From assembly GCF_034675845.1 (NCBI RefSeq), contig NZ_JAUCCU010000001.1, positions 62,001 through 126,000 on the forward strand: a DNA stretch of 64,000 nucleotides. Direction: 5' to 3'. The stretch's first letter is position 1. Every line of letters starts with the position of its first letter. Shown here piece after piece: positions 18,201-26,763 of the stretch. The DNA comes from Castellaniella sp. GTDB taxonomy: Bacteria > Pseudomonadota > Gammaproteobacteria > Burkholderiales > Burkholderiaceae_B. The translations under genes and the position numbers were made by a program. The notes under the pieces were generated by a model. That model worked only from the letters and a program-made list of their open reading frames with translations, ran no database searches and was not told the DNA's origin.

Positions 18201-18281
18201 GCCCTTCGCCGCCGGGCCGCCCCAAGGCGAAGGCGCCCCCTCGGGGGGCAGCAAGCCAAAGGCGCAGCGTGGGGGTCCCCC
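18201..18281. repeat. Burkholderiales-type GC-rich intergenic repeat element
   Basis: An 80-bp GC-rich stretch right after the lpdA stop contains CCGCCCCAAGGCG, the stem GCCCCC-TCG-GGGGGC (18235-18249), GCGCAGCGTGGGGG, and the short dyad GGGGGTCCCCC. I recognise this arrangement as a common intergenic repeat in Bordetella-like and other Burkholderiales genomes; this recollection cannot be checked here and only one copy was seen in the window. Its role (REP-like, mRNA 3'-end structure) is unknown. Confidence 0.45.
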
Positions 18282-20060
18282 TTACTTGCGTCGGGCGGGC
18301 GGTACGTCCGTGCAATGTCCGTCGGCGACCTCGGCGGCCATGCCGATGGATTCCCCCAAGGTGGGGTGCGGGTGGATGGTCTTGCCGATATCCACGGAAT
18401 CCGCGCCCATCTCGATGGCCAGCGCAACTTCACCAATCAGGTCGCCTGCGTGAGTGCCGACGATGCCGCCACCCAGAATGCGACCGGTCTCGGCGTCGAA
18501 CAGGAGCTTGGTGAAGCCCTCGTCACGGCCATTCGCGATGGCGCGTCCCGAAGCCTGCCACGGGAACAGACCTTTCTTCAGGGCAATGCCGTCTTGCTTG
18601 GCTGCTTCTTCGGTCAGGCCAACCCAGGCGACCTCGGGATCGGTGTAGGCCACCGATGGAATCACGCGGGCGTCGAAGTAGGCTTTTTCGCCGGCAATGA
18701 CTTCGGCGGCGACATGGGCCTCGTGCACGGCCTTGTGGGCCAGCATGGGTTGACCCACGATGTCGCCGATGGCGTAGATATGCGGCACATTGGTGCGCAT
18801 CTGCGTATCCACCGGAATGAAGCCACGGTCGCTGACCGCCACCCCGGCGTTTTCCGCACCGATGGACTTGCCGTTGGGCGCACGCCCCACGGCTTGCAGC
18901 ACCAGATCATAGCGCTGGGGCTCTTTGGGGGCGGATTCGCCCTCGAAGGTGACCCAGATGCCATCTGCCTTGGCCTCGGCGCCCACGGTCTTGGTCTTGA
19001 GCATGACGTGATCGAAACGCTTTGCGTTCATCTTGTCCCAGACCTTGACCAGATCACGGTCGGCGCCCGTCATGAGGGTCGGCAACATCTCGACCACATC
19101 CAGGCGTGCGCCCAGCGCGGAATAAACCGTGCCCATTTCCAGGCCGATAATGCCCCCGCCAATAATCAGCATGCGCTGTGGAATGGACTTCAGGGTCAGT
19201 GCGCCCGTGGAATCGACAATCCGGGGATCATCGGGCAAGAAAGGCAGCTTGACCGACTGGCTACCCGCCGCAATGATGGCGGAGGCGAACTTGATGGTGG
19301 TCTGCTGGCCATCAGCCGCCGTGACGGTGAGGTGATGCGGATCAGCAAAAGCGCCCTTGCCCCGGACGACCGTGACCTTACGCGCCTTGGCCATGCCGGC
19401 CAGGCCGCCGGTGAGCTTGCCCACCACGCTATCCTTGTAGCCGCGCAAGCCGTCCAGGTCGATTTCGGGCTTCCCGAAACGAATGCCGTGGGCGGCAATG
19501 GCCTGGGCTTCTTCAAGCACAGCAACGGTGTGCAGCAAGGCCTTGGAGGGGATGCAACCGACATTCAGGCAGACCCCGCCCAAGGTAGCGTAGCGTTCGA
19601 CCAAAACGACCTTCAGGCCCAGATCGGCTGCCCGGAAGGCAGCCGAATAGCCGCCAGGACCAGCACCCAGCACCAGCACATCGTAATCGGCATCCGCCGC
19701 GCCGCTGAATTGGGCGGCAACGGGAGCCGGAGTCGGTGCGGCTGCTGCCTGAGCGGCAGCCGGGGCAGCCGAGGCCGCAGGCGCGGCAGCCGCTTTGGGG
19801 GCGGCATCCTGCGCCGGAGCGGCTGCGGCTTCGATCTTGAGAATGGTTGCGCCCTGGGCGACCTTGTCGCCGACCTTGACGAGGATCTCCTTGACGACCC
19901 CGGCCTGGTCGGACGGAATTTCCATGGAGGCCTTGTCGGATTCGACGGTGATCAGGCTTTGTTCGGGGGCGATGGTATCGCCCACTGCCACCAGAATTTC
20001 GATGACATCGACCTGGTCGAAATCACCGATATCCGGCACATTGACGTCATTGATGCTCAT
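18282..20060 (-). CDS. lpdA: Dihydrolipoyl dehydrogenase with N-terminal lipoyl domain (PDH E3)
   Basis: E3 of pyruvate dehydrogenase, which re-oxidises dihydrolipoamide with NAD+. The 592-residue protein begins with a lipoyl domain (VPDIGDFDQVDVIEILVAVG, lipoylated Lys in ESDKASMEIP), then an Ala/Pro linker to about residue 120. The flavoprotein follows: the GAGPGGY FAD loop, the redox pair in GGVCLNVGCIPSKALLH, the NAD fold IGGGIIGLEMG, and the C-terminal HPHPTLGE with the catalytic His-Glu. The lipoyl-E3 fusion is usual in this group. I chose the Met at 20060; the frame is open to 20162 but would overlap aceF. It starts 10 bp after aceF. Confidence 0.96.
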   Translation of the reverse strand: MSINDVNVPDIGDFDQVDVIEILVAVGDTIAPEQSLITVESDKASMEIPSDQAGVVKEILVKVGDKVAQGATILKIEAAAAPAQDAAPKAAAAPAASAAPAAAQAAAAPTPAPVAAQFSGAADADYDVLVLGAGPGGYSAAFRAADLGLKVVLVERYATLGGVCLNVGCIPSKALLHTVAVLEEAQAIAAHGIRFGKPEIDLDGLRGYKDSVVGKLTGGLAGMAKARKVTVVRGKGAFADPHHLTVTAADGQQTTIKFASAIIAAGSQSVKLPFLPDDPRIVDSTGALTLKSIPQRMLIIGGGIIGLEMGTVYSALGARLDVVEMLPTLMTGADRDLVKVWDKMNAKRFDHVMLKTKTVGAEAKADGIWVTFEGESAPKEPQRYDLVLQAVGRAPNGKSIGAENAGVAVSDRGFIPVDTQMRTNVPHIYAIGDIVGQPMLAHKAVHEAHVAAEVIAGEKAYFDARVIPSVAYTDPEVAWVGLTEEAAKQDGIALKKGLFPWQASGRAIANGRDEGFTKLLFDAETGRILGGGIVGTHAGDLIGEVALAIEMGADSVDIGKTIHPHPTLGESIGMAAEVADGHCTDVPPARRK

Positions 20061-20070
20061 GCATGCCTCC

Positions 20071-21417
20071 TTACAGGATGATGCGGCGGAAGTCCGCCAG
20101 CAAGCCGCCCAGATAGGCATTGAAGCGGGCCGCAGAGGCACCGTCGATGACCCGATGATCATAGGACAGCGACAGGGGCAGCATCAGGCGGGGACGAAAG
20201 TCTTTCTTGCCATCCCAGACCGGCTGGATGCTGGAGCGTGACACGCCAAGAATAGCGACTTCGGGGGCATTGATGATCGGGGTGAAATCGGTGCCGCCGA
20301 TGCCGCCCAGAGACGAAATCGAGAAGCAACCACCCTGCATCTGGGCCGGCGAGAGCTTGCCGTCACGTGCCTGCGCGGCCAGTGCGGAGGTCTCGGCAGC
20401 AATTTCCAGCACGCCTTTCTTGTCCGCGTCACGAATCACGGGAACCACCAGGCCATTGGGCGTATCCGCCGCAAAGCCGATGTGATAGTAGTGCTTCAGG
20501 ACCAGGTTGTCGCCATCCAGCGAGGCATTGAATTCCGGGAACTTCTTCAGCGCGGCCACCACGGCCTTGATCAGGAAAGCCAGCATCGTGAGCTTGACGC
20601 CGGCACTCTTGTTTTCGGCATTGACCTGCTGGCGCAGGGCTTCGAGATCGGTGATGTCGGCCACGTCGTTGTTCGTGACGTGGGGAATCATGACCCAATT
20701 TCGATGCAGGTTTGCCCCGGAAATTTTCTTGATGCGCGACAGCGGACGTGATTCGATTTCGCCGAACTTGGCAAAATCGACCTTGGGCCAGCCCAGCACG
20801 CTAAAGCCCTCGCCCCCTGGCAGGGTGGAGCCCACCGGGCTGGTACCGCCGGTGGACAGCGCCTGTTTGACATAGGCACGAACGTCGTCAGCCGTGATGC
20901 GATTTTTATCGCCACTGCCGGTGACCTGGGCCAGATTAACGCCCAGTTCGCGGGCGAACTTACGTACTGAAGGCGACGCATGCGGCAGATTGCGCAAGGG
21001 TACATCCGCCTCGGCAAAGGCCGCAGTGGGCGACGCACGATCCGGCGCGCTAGACGCCATCACCGGCGCCGGGGGGGCGGCCGGAGCCGGGGCGGCAGCG
21101 GGCGCTGGCGCAGCCGCCTTAGGCGCTTCTGGCGCAGGGGCGGGTTCGGCCTTGGCCGCCGGCGCGGCGGCGGCCTCGGAGGTCTCGGCCTCGAGGATGA
21201 CGGAGCCTTCGGTGACCTTGTCGCCGACCTTGATCTTGATGGATTTGACCACCCCGCCCTGGGAGGCGGGAATTTCCATCGAGGCCTTGTCGGATTCGAC
21301 GGTGATCAGGCTTTGCTCGGCGACGATGGTGTCGCCCACAGCCACCAGGATTTCAATGACGTCGACCTGGTCGAAATCACCGATATCGGGGACTTTGATT
21401 TCCACGGTTGTGCTCAT
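20071..21417 (-). CDS. aceF: Pyruvate dehydrogenase E2, dihydrolipoyllysine acetyltransferase
   Basis: Transfers the acetyl group from lipoamide to CoA and forms the PDH core. The 448-residue protein has one lipoyl domain (residues 1-80, ESDKASMEIP), an Ala/Pro-rich linker, a peripheral-subunit binding domain (ASPSVRKFARELGVNLAQVTGSG), a second flexible segment, and the catalytic domain ending with SLSYDHRVIDGASAARF, where His and Asp are the active site. Only one lipoyl domain is present, and its DNA is strikingly similar to the one in lpdA. Spacing is 14 bp after aceE and 10 bp before lpdA. Confidence 0.96.
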   Translation of the reverse strand: MSTTVEIKVPDIGDFDQVDVIEILVAVGDTIVAEQSLITVESDKASMEIPASQGGVVKSIKIKVGDKVTEGSVILEAETSEAAAAPAAKAEPAPAPEAPKAAAPAPAAAPAPAAPPAPVMASSAPDRASPTAAFAEADVPLRNLPHASPSVRKFARELGVNLAQVTGSGDKNRITADDVRAYVKQALSTGGTSPVGSTLPGGEGFSVLGWPKVDFAKFGEIESRPLSRIKKISGANLHRNWVMIPHVTNNDVADITDLEALRQQVNAENKSAGVKLTMLAFLIKAVVAALKKFPEFNASLDGDNLVLKHYYHIGFAADTPNGLVVPVIRDADKKGVLEIAAETSALAAQARDGKLSPAQMQGGCFSISSLGGIGGTDFTPIINAPEVAILGVSRSSIQPVWDGKKDFRPRLMLPLSLSYDHRVIDGASAARFNAYLGGLLADFRRIIL

Positions 21418-21431
21418 GTTGTCCGTCCTCC

Positions 21432-24140
21432 TTAGGCGTGATGCGGGTTGGCCTTATCGGCCTCGATCCCGTACTTGGCAATGGCTTCGGCGCACTTGGC
21501 GATATCGATCGTGCCTTCGTCGGCCAGGCTGCGCAAAGCGGCCAGAACGATGAAATGACGGTCGATTTCGAAGTGCTTGCGCAGTTCAGAACGGAAGTCG
21601 GAGCGTCCGTAGCCATCGGTACCCAGGACCTTGAAGTGGCGGCCATCCGGAATGAACGGACGGATCATGTCGCCATAGGCCTTGATGTAGTCGGTGGAAA
21701 CGATGATCGGACCCTTGGTGCCCTGGAGCTGCTGCGTGACGTAAGGCACCTGAGGTGTCTCGGTCGGGTGCAACAGATTATGGCGTTCGACATCCAGACC
21801 GTCGCGGCGCAACTCGGTGAAGCTGGTGGCGCTCCAGACGTCGGAGGTAATGCCCCAGTCTTTTTCGAGCAATTCCTGGGCTGCCATGATTTCACGCAAA
21901 ATCGTGCCGGAGCCCATCAGCTGGACATGTGTATCCGCTGTTTTTGCGCTGGACTGAAGCTTATACATGCCCCGCAGAATACCGTCCTCGTCGCCGGCCT
22001 TCAGGCCCGGCTGGGCGTAGTTTTCGTTCATCACGGTGATGTAGAAGAACACGTCTTCCTGGTCGTGCATCATGCGCTGCAGACCGCTGCGGATAATGAC
22101 GGCGACCTCGTGGGCAAAGGCGGGGTCATACGCGATGCAGTTGGGAATCAGCGAAGCCTGAATATGGCTGTGGCCATCTTCGTGCTGCAGGCCTTCGCCA
22201 TTCAGGGTCGTGCGCCCGGCGGTGCCGCCCAGCACAAAACCACGGGCCAGCATATCGCCTGCTGCCCAGGCGTGATCGCCAAAGCGCTGGAACCCGAACA
22301 TCGAGTAATAGATGAAGAACGGGATCATGATGGTGTTGCTGACGGAATACGACGTGGCCGCGGCAATCCAGGAACTGAAGCCACCGGCTTCATTAATGCC
22401 TTCCTGCAACAACTGACCGTTTTCCGCTTCGCGGTAGTACATCACCTGGCCCTTGTCGACAGGCACGTACTTCTGGCCTTCGGGGGCGTAGATGCCGATC
22501 TGGCGGAACAGACCTTCCATACCGAAGGTACGGGACTCATCAACCAGGATAGGCACGACGCGCGGTGCCAGGGCCTTGTCGCGCAGAATTTGGTTCAGCA
22601 CCCGCACAAAGGCCTGGGTGGTGGAAATCTCACGGCCTTCGACGGTGGGTTCCAGCACGGCCTTGAAGGCGTCCAGATCGGGCACAGGCAGGGACTCGTC
22701 GGCCTTTTCGCGGCGGTGCGGCAGATAGCCACCCAGCGCCTGGCGATGTTCGTGCAGGTATTTCATTTCCGGCGAATCAGCGGCCGGTTTGAAGTACGGA
22801 ATCTGATCGACCTGATCGTCGGGGATGGGGATATTGAAGCGATCGCGGAACTCGCGCACGGAATCCACATCCAGTTTTTTCTGCTGGTGGGTCGGGTTTT
22901 TGGCCTGACCTGAATGACCCATGCCATAGCCCTTGATGGTCTTGGCCAGAATCACCGATGGCTGGCCCGTATGGCCGGCAGCGGCGGCAAAGGCAGCATA
23001 GACCTTATGCGGATCGTGACCGCCGCGATTCAGGCGCCAGACGTCTTCGTCGCTCATGCGGCTGACCATTTCCAGCAGCTTCGGATGCTTGCCGAAGAAT
23101 TTTTCGCGCACGAATTTGCCGTCATTGGCCTTATAGGCCTGGTATTCGCCATCGACGGTTTCTTCCATGACGCGGCGCAGTATGCCTTCTTTGTCACGGG
23201 CAAACAGAGGATCCCAATAACCGCCCCAGATGAGCTTGAGCACATTCCAGCCGTTGCCCCGGAAAGCGCCTTCGAGTTCCTGGATGATCTTGCCGTTGCC
23301 GCGCACGGGACCGTCCAGGCGCTGCAGGTTGCAATTGACCACGAAGATCAGGTTGTCGAGCTTTTCACGCGAGGCCAAACCAATGGCGGCCAAGGATTCG
23401 GGTTCGTCGATTTCGCCGTCGCCCAGGAACACCCAGACCTTGCGGCCTGCCGTATCGGCCAGACCACGGGCATGCAGGTATTTCAGGAAGCGCGCCTGAT
23501 AAATCGCCATCATGGGCCCCAGGCCCATGGAAACCGTGGAGAACTGCCAGAAGCTGGGCATCAGCTTCGGGTGGGGATAAGAGGACAGACCCTTGCCCTT
23601 GCCGCCGACTTCCTGGCGGAACCAGTCGAGGTTTTCCTCGGTCAGGCGGCCTTCGAGGAAGGCGCGTGAATACATGCCGGGCGAGGAGTGCCCCTGGAAG
23701 TAGACCAGGTCGCCGCCGTGATCGGGGGATTCGGCGTGCCAGAAGTGGTTCTGGCCGCATTCAATCATCGTGGCCAGCGAGGCGAACGATGCAATATGCC
23801 CGCCCAGGCTGCCGCCGTCGGCGGGTTCGACCTTGTTGGCCTTGACGACCATGGCCATGGCATTCCAGCGGATGTAGGAACGGATGCGTTCTTCCAGCAC
23901 CATGTTGCCGGGATGCGGGGGTTCCAGCCCGGGGGGGATGGTATTGACGTACGCAGTATTCAGCGAATAAGGAATATGCGCACCAGAGCGGCGCGCCAGA
24001 TCAATCAGGTTCTCGATCAGGAAGTGAGCGCGATCGGCCCCTTCCCGGTCGAGGACGGCTTCGAGCGCATCGAGCCATTCCTGGGTTTCTTGTTGGTCTG
24101 TATCCGCTACAGCGGCGTTGGCTTGTTCAAGAGAGGACAT
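21432..24140 (-). CDS. aceE: Pyruvate dehydrogenase E1 component, homodimeric type
   Basis: A ThDP-dependent enzyme that decarboxylates pyruvate and acetylates lipoamide. At 902 residues it has the usual length for the homodimeric alpha2 type. Visible motifs are DGGSLGGHIASFASLATM, the ThDP/Mg motif GDGEIDEPE to VNCNLQRLDGPVRGN, and AGRTTLNGEGLQHEDGHSH further on. I chose the Met at 24140 (MSSLEQANAAV); the 41 extra upstream codons to 24263 run through the promoter region. It is the first gene of aceE-aceF-lpdA and faces a divergent sensor kinase. Confidence 0.97.
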   Translation of the reverse strand: MSSLEQANAAVADTDQQETQEWLDALEAVLDREGADRAHFLIENLIDLARRSGAHIPYSLNTAYVNTIPPGLEPPHPGNMVLEERIRSYIRWNAMAMVVKANKVEPADGGSLGGHIASFASLATMIECGQNHFWHAESPDHGGDLVYFQGHSSPGMYSRAFLEGRLTEENLDWFRQEVGGKGKGLSSYPHPKLMPSFWQFSTVSMGLGPMMAIYQARFLKYLHARGLADTAGRKVWVFLGDGEIDEPESLAAIGLASREKLDNLIFVVNCNLQRLDGPVRGNGKIIQELEGAFRGNGWNVLKLIWGGYWDPLFARDKEGILRRVMEETVDGEYQAYKANDGKFVREKFFGKHPKLLEMVSRMSDEDVWRLNRGGHDPHKVYAAFAAAAGHTGQPSVILAKTIKGYGMGHSGQAKNPTHQQKKLDVDSVREFRDRFNIPIPDDQVDQIPYFKPAADSPEMKYLHEHRQALGGYLPHRREKADESLPVPDLDAFKAVLEPTVEGREISTTQAFVRVLNQILRDKALAPRVVPILVDESRTFGMEGLFRQIGIYAPEGQKYVPVDKGQVMYYREAENGQLLQEGINEAGGFSSWIAAATSYSVSNTIMIPFFIYYSMFGFQRFGDHAWAAGDMLARGFVLGGTAGRTTLNGEGLQHEDGHSHIQASLIPNCIAYDPAFAHEVAVIIRSGLQRMMHDQEDVFFYITVMNENYAQPGLKAGDEDGILRGMYKLQSSAKTADTHVQLMGSGTILREIMAAQELLEKDWGITSDVWSATSFTELRRDGLDVERHNLLHPTETPQVPYVTQQLQGTKGPIIVSTDYIKAYGDMIRPFIPDGRHFKVLGTDGYGRSDFRSELRKHFEIDRHFIVLAALRSLADEGTIDIAKCAEAIAKYGIEADKANPHHA

Positions 24141-24261
24141 AGAGGTGTGTCTCCTGGGGTGTGGTTCGGGGACGCGACCACACATCGCGCCTGCCTGGAA
24201 ATACGCGCCGGACATGAGGGTCTGGAGCATGATGGCATCCAGGCGTCCGGCACCTGCAGCC

Positions 24262-24350
24262 ATTCTAGGAAAGACCGGGCATTAGCACAAGTGAAATTTC
24301 ATCTCGTGGTGTGAATTTTTATTATGTGAAATATTGAATATCGATTTCAC
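24262..24350. promoter_or_regulatory. aceE promoter and dyad symmetries in the aceE/kinase spacer
   Basis: On the minus strand TTGTGC (24285-24290) and TAGAAT (24262-24267) are separated by 17 bp, a reasonable aceE promoter with about 115 nt of leader. Just upstream is the palindrome TGAAATTTCA (24292-24301). Further toward the kinase lies a second dyad, GTGAAAT-N11-ATTTCAC (24326-24332, 24344-24350), in an unusually AT-rich stretch. These share the GTGAAAT core and look like operator half-sites. The regulator is unknown; the adjacent FixJ-like protein or a PDH repressor are candidates. Confidence 0.45.
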
Positions 24351-24385
24351 GTCTAAAATGCGGTAATCGCAAGACCAACAAGGCC

Positions 24386-26137
24386 ATGGCAAATCCTCAC
24401 CGCAAGTCTATGATCCCGACGACGTTCTACGAGCATGCTCGCCGTAGCCGTCGGCTGTACTGGTTGACGCCAGCCGGCGTGCTGGTGCTGTACCTATGCG
24501 TCATGGGAGCGTTCGTCTGGCTGCAGCGCCTGCAAAGCGACAGCGTGATGTTTGTCACCATCGATCAGGAAACCCGCCAGCAGCGATTGATGATGGTGGT
24601 TTTTGCCTTGTCGGTGGTCATCATCTTCAGCCTGCTGGCGCTGTGGCGCTATACCCGCTTTCGTACCCTGGCCGAATCCGCCCTGATTGCCGAGACCGGC
24701 TTTCGGCGCGCCATGGAAAACTCCATGTCCACCGGCATGCGGGTATTCGATATGCAGGGCCGCATTGCCTATGTCAATCCGGCCTTCTGCCGCATGATAG
24801 GCTGGAACGAAGCCGACCTGATCGGCCGCACCGCGCCCTTTCCTTATTGGCTGCCCGGGCGGCACGATCACCACCGCGAAACCTTGGCCCAGCTGTTGTC
24901 TGGCCGCACCCCCAGCAGCGGACTGGAAATCGAGGCCCAGCGCCGCGACGGCTCGCGCTTTACGGCACGCATGTACGTGTCCCCCCTGCGTGACCCCAAG
25001 GGCGAACAAATCGGCTGGATGACCTCCATGACCGACATCACCGAGCCCAAGCGCATCCGCGAGGCCCTGACAGCCGCGCACGAACGCTTCATGACGGTAC
25101 TGGAGGGCCTGGATGATGCGATTTCGGTAGTCGCCGACACCCCTGAAGGTCTGGAACTGCTGTTTGCCAACCGCACCTATCGCCGCTTGTTCGGCGCTCA
25201 GACCAACGGCCACGCCCAGTTGCTGGGCGGCCGCACAGGGCGGTTTACGGATGAATCCATGGAGATATTCTCGTCCAGTGCCGAGCGCTGGTTCGAGGTC
25301 CACCATCGCATGCTGGCCTGGACCGATTCGCGCCGCGTCCGCCTGCAAGTCGCACGCGACATCACCGAGCGCCGCAAACACGAAGAGGCCTCGCGGATGC
25401 AACAGGAAAAGGCTCAACTGACCAGCCGCCTGACCACCATGGGTGAAATGGCATCCTCTTTGGCCCACGAACTGAACCAGCCTCTGACCGCCATCAGCAA
25501 CTATAATATGGCGGCTGTTGCCATGGTAAAGTCAGGCAAGGCATCCACCGAATCCTTGATCCAGGCGCTGGAAAAAGCTTCTCAGCAGGCCGAACGCGCA
25601 GGCAAGATCATCAGCCGCATCCGGGAATTCGTCAAACGCAGCGAGCCGCGCCGCCAGGCTGTAGGCTTATCACGGATTGTGGAAAACGCCGTGGGTTTTG
25701 CCGACATCGACGCACGCAAGCGCCAGATCGAAATTGTCCAGAGCCTGCCCGACCCCATGCCAGCCGTCCTGGCTGATCCCATCCTGATCGAGCAAGTGCT
25801 GCTGAACCTGCTGAAAAACGGGGTTGAGGCCATGGAGGACAGCGAATACCGCAGCCTGCATGTCAACATCACCGACCAGAGCCCGCAAATCGAAATCGCC
25901 GTGATCGACCGTGGTCACGGCCTGCGCAACCCAGACCGTCTGTTCGAGCCTTTTTACAGTACCAAATCCGAAGGCCTGGGCATGGGGCTGAATATCTGCC
26001 GTACCATTATCGAATCCCACCATGGGCGTCTGTGGGCCAGCCCGAACCCCGAAGGCGGGACTATTTTCCGCTTTACCTTGCCCAAAGCGCCTGACGGCGT
26101 ACCGGCCCCGGAATCACCAGAGGAAACGCAAGCATGA
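24386..26137 (+). CDS. PAS-domain sensor histidine kinase (FixL/DctB-like)
   Basis: An inner-membrane sensor kinase of 583 residues; the signal is unknown. Two membrane helices at about 24-48 and 68-92 flank a very short outside segment, so sensing is probably cytoplasmic. A PAS domain follows (about 103-215, ending with MTDITEPKRIREAL), then a second PAS-like region (about 225-330). The phospho-acceptor is His361 in MASSLAHELNQPLTAISNY. The ATPase has the N box QVLLNLLKNGVEAM, DRGHGL and GLGMGLNICRTI. No haem-PAS signature could be confirmed. It overlaps the response regulator by four bases and diverges from aceE, which suggests a link to pyruvate or redox metabolism (inference). Confidence 0.92.
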   Translation: MANPHRKSMIPTTFYEHARRSRRLYWLTPAGVLVLYLCVMGAFVWLQRLQSDSVMFVTIDQETRQQRLMMVVFALSVVIIFSLLALWRYTRFRTLAESALIAETGFRRAMENSMSTGMRVFDMQGRIAYVNPAFCRMIGWNEADLIGRTAPFPYWLPGRHDHHRETLAQLLSGRTPSSGLEIEAQRRDGSRFTARMYVSPLRDPKGEQIGWMTSMTDITEPKRIREALTAAHERFMTVLEGLDDAISVVADTPEGLELLFANRTYRRLFGAQTNGHAQLLGGRTGRFTDESMEIFSSSAERWFEVHHRMLAWTDSRRVRLQVARDITERRKHEEASRMQQEKAQLTSRLTTMGEMASSLAHELNQPLTAISNYNMAAVAMVKSGKASTESLIQALEKASQQAERAGKIISRIREFVKRSEPRRQAVGLSRIVENAVGFADIDARKRQIEIVQSLPDPMPAVLADPILIEQVLLNLLKNGVEAMEDSEYRSLHVNITDQSPQIEIAVIDRGHGLRNPDRLFEPFYSTKSEGLGMGLNICRTIIESHHGRLWASPNPEGGTIFRFTLPKAPDGVPAPESPEETQA

Positions 26138-26763
26138 TAGACCCTCAAGTCTCCAGCATTATCTATATCGTCGATGACGACGAAGCCGTCCGCGATTCAC
26201 TGCGCTGGCTGCTGGAAGCCAACGGCTACGCCGTCCGCAGCTACGCCGGTGCCGAGGAGTTCCTCGAAGCCTATAACCCGGATCAGATCGCTGTCCTGAT
26301 CGCCGACGTGCGCATGCCCGGCATGAGTGGCCTGGAACTGCAGGAAACCCTGATCGCCCGCAAGGCGCCCCTGCCCATCGTCTTCATCACCGGGCACGGC
26401 GATGTCCCCATGGCCGTGTCCACCATGAAAAAAGGTGCCGTCGATTTCCTGGAAAAACCCTTTAACGAAGCCGACCTGCGCCGCATCGTGGCCGGCATGC
26501 TGGAACAAGCGACCGAAAAAGTCCGCGATGCCCTGGCCCAGCGCAACCAGGAAGCCGTCCTCAGCCGCCTGACGGCTCGCGAACAGCAGGTGCTGGAACG
26601 CATCGTCGCCGGACGCCTGAACAAGCAGATCGCCGGCGATCTGAACATCAGCATCAAGACCGTTGAGGCCCATCGCGCCAACATCATGGAAAAACTTGAA
26701 GTCACCACGGTGGCCGACCTGATGAAAATCGCCTTGACGCGCCCCGAAGAGGCCCACTCATGA
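26134..26763 (+). CDS. FixJ-family response regulator with LuxR-type DNA-binding domain
   Basis: The 209-residue partner of the preceding kinase. The receiver domain has acidic residues in YIVDDDEAVRDSL, the phospho-Asp58 in LIADVRMPGMSG, Thr in VFITGHGDV, and Lys in DFLEKPFNEAD, the FixJ/NarL-like pattern. The C-terminal helix-turn-helix is REQQVLERIVAGRLNKQIAGDLNISIKTVEAHRANIMEKL. Its start overlaps the kinase stop and its stop overlaps the folD start (ATGA both times), so all three are translationally coupled. DNA targets are unknown; the dyads in front of aceE and of its own operon are the first candidates. Confidence 0.94.
   Translation: MIDPQVSSIIYIVDDDEAVRDSLRWLLEANGYAVRSYAGAEEFLEAYNPDQIAVLIADVRMPGMSGLELQETLIARKAPLPIVFITGHGDVPMAVSTMKKGAVDFLEKPFNEADLRRIVAGMLEQATEKVRDALAQRNQEAVLSRLTAREQQVLERIVAGRLNKQIAGDLNISIKTVEAHRANIMEKLEVTTVADLMKIALTRPEEAHS

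Noticed and set aside
16709..18436. A folC reading frame of 575 codons with a long N-terminal extension
   Set aside because: The first 107 codons run through the intergenic repeat and into lpdA antisense; homology to FolC begins at the Met at 18115.
18192..20081. 629-codon open frame on the plus strand opposite lpdA
   Set aside because: Antisense of lpdA with no domain pattern of its own.
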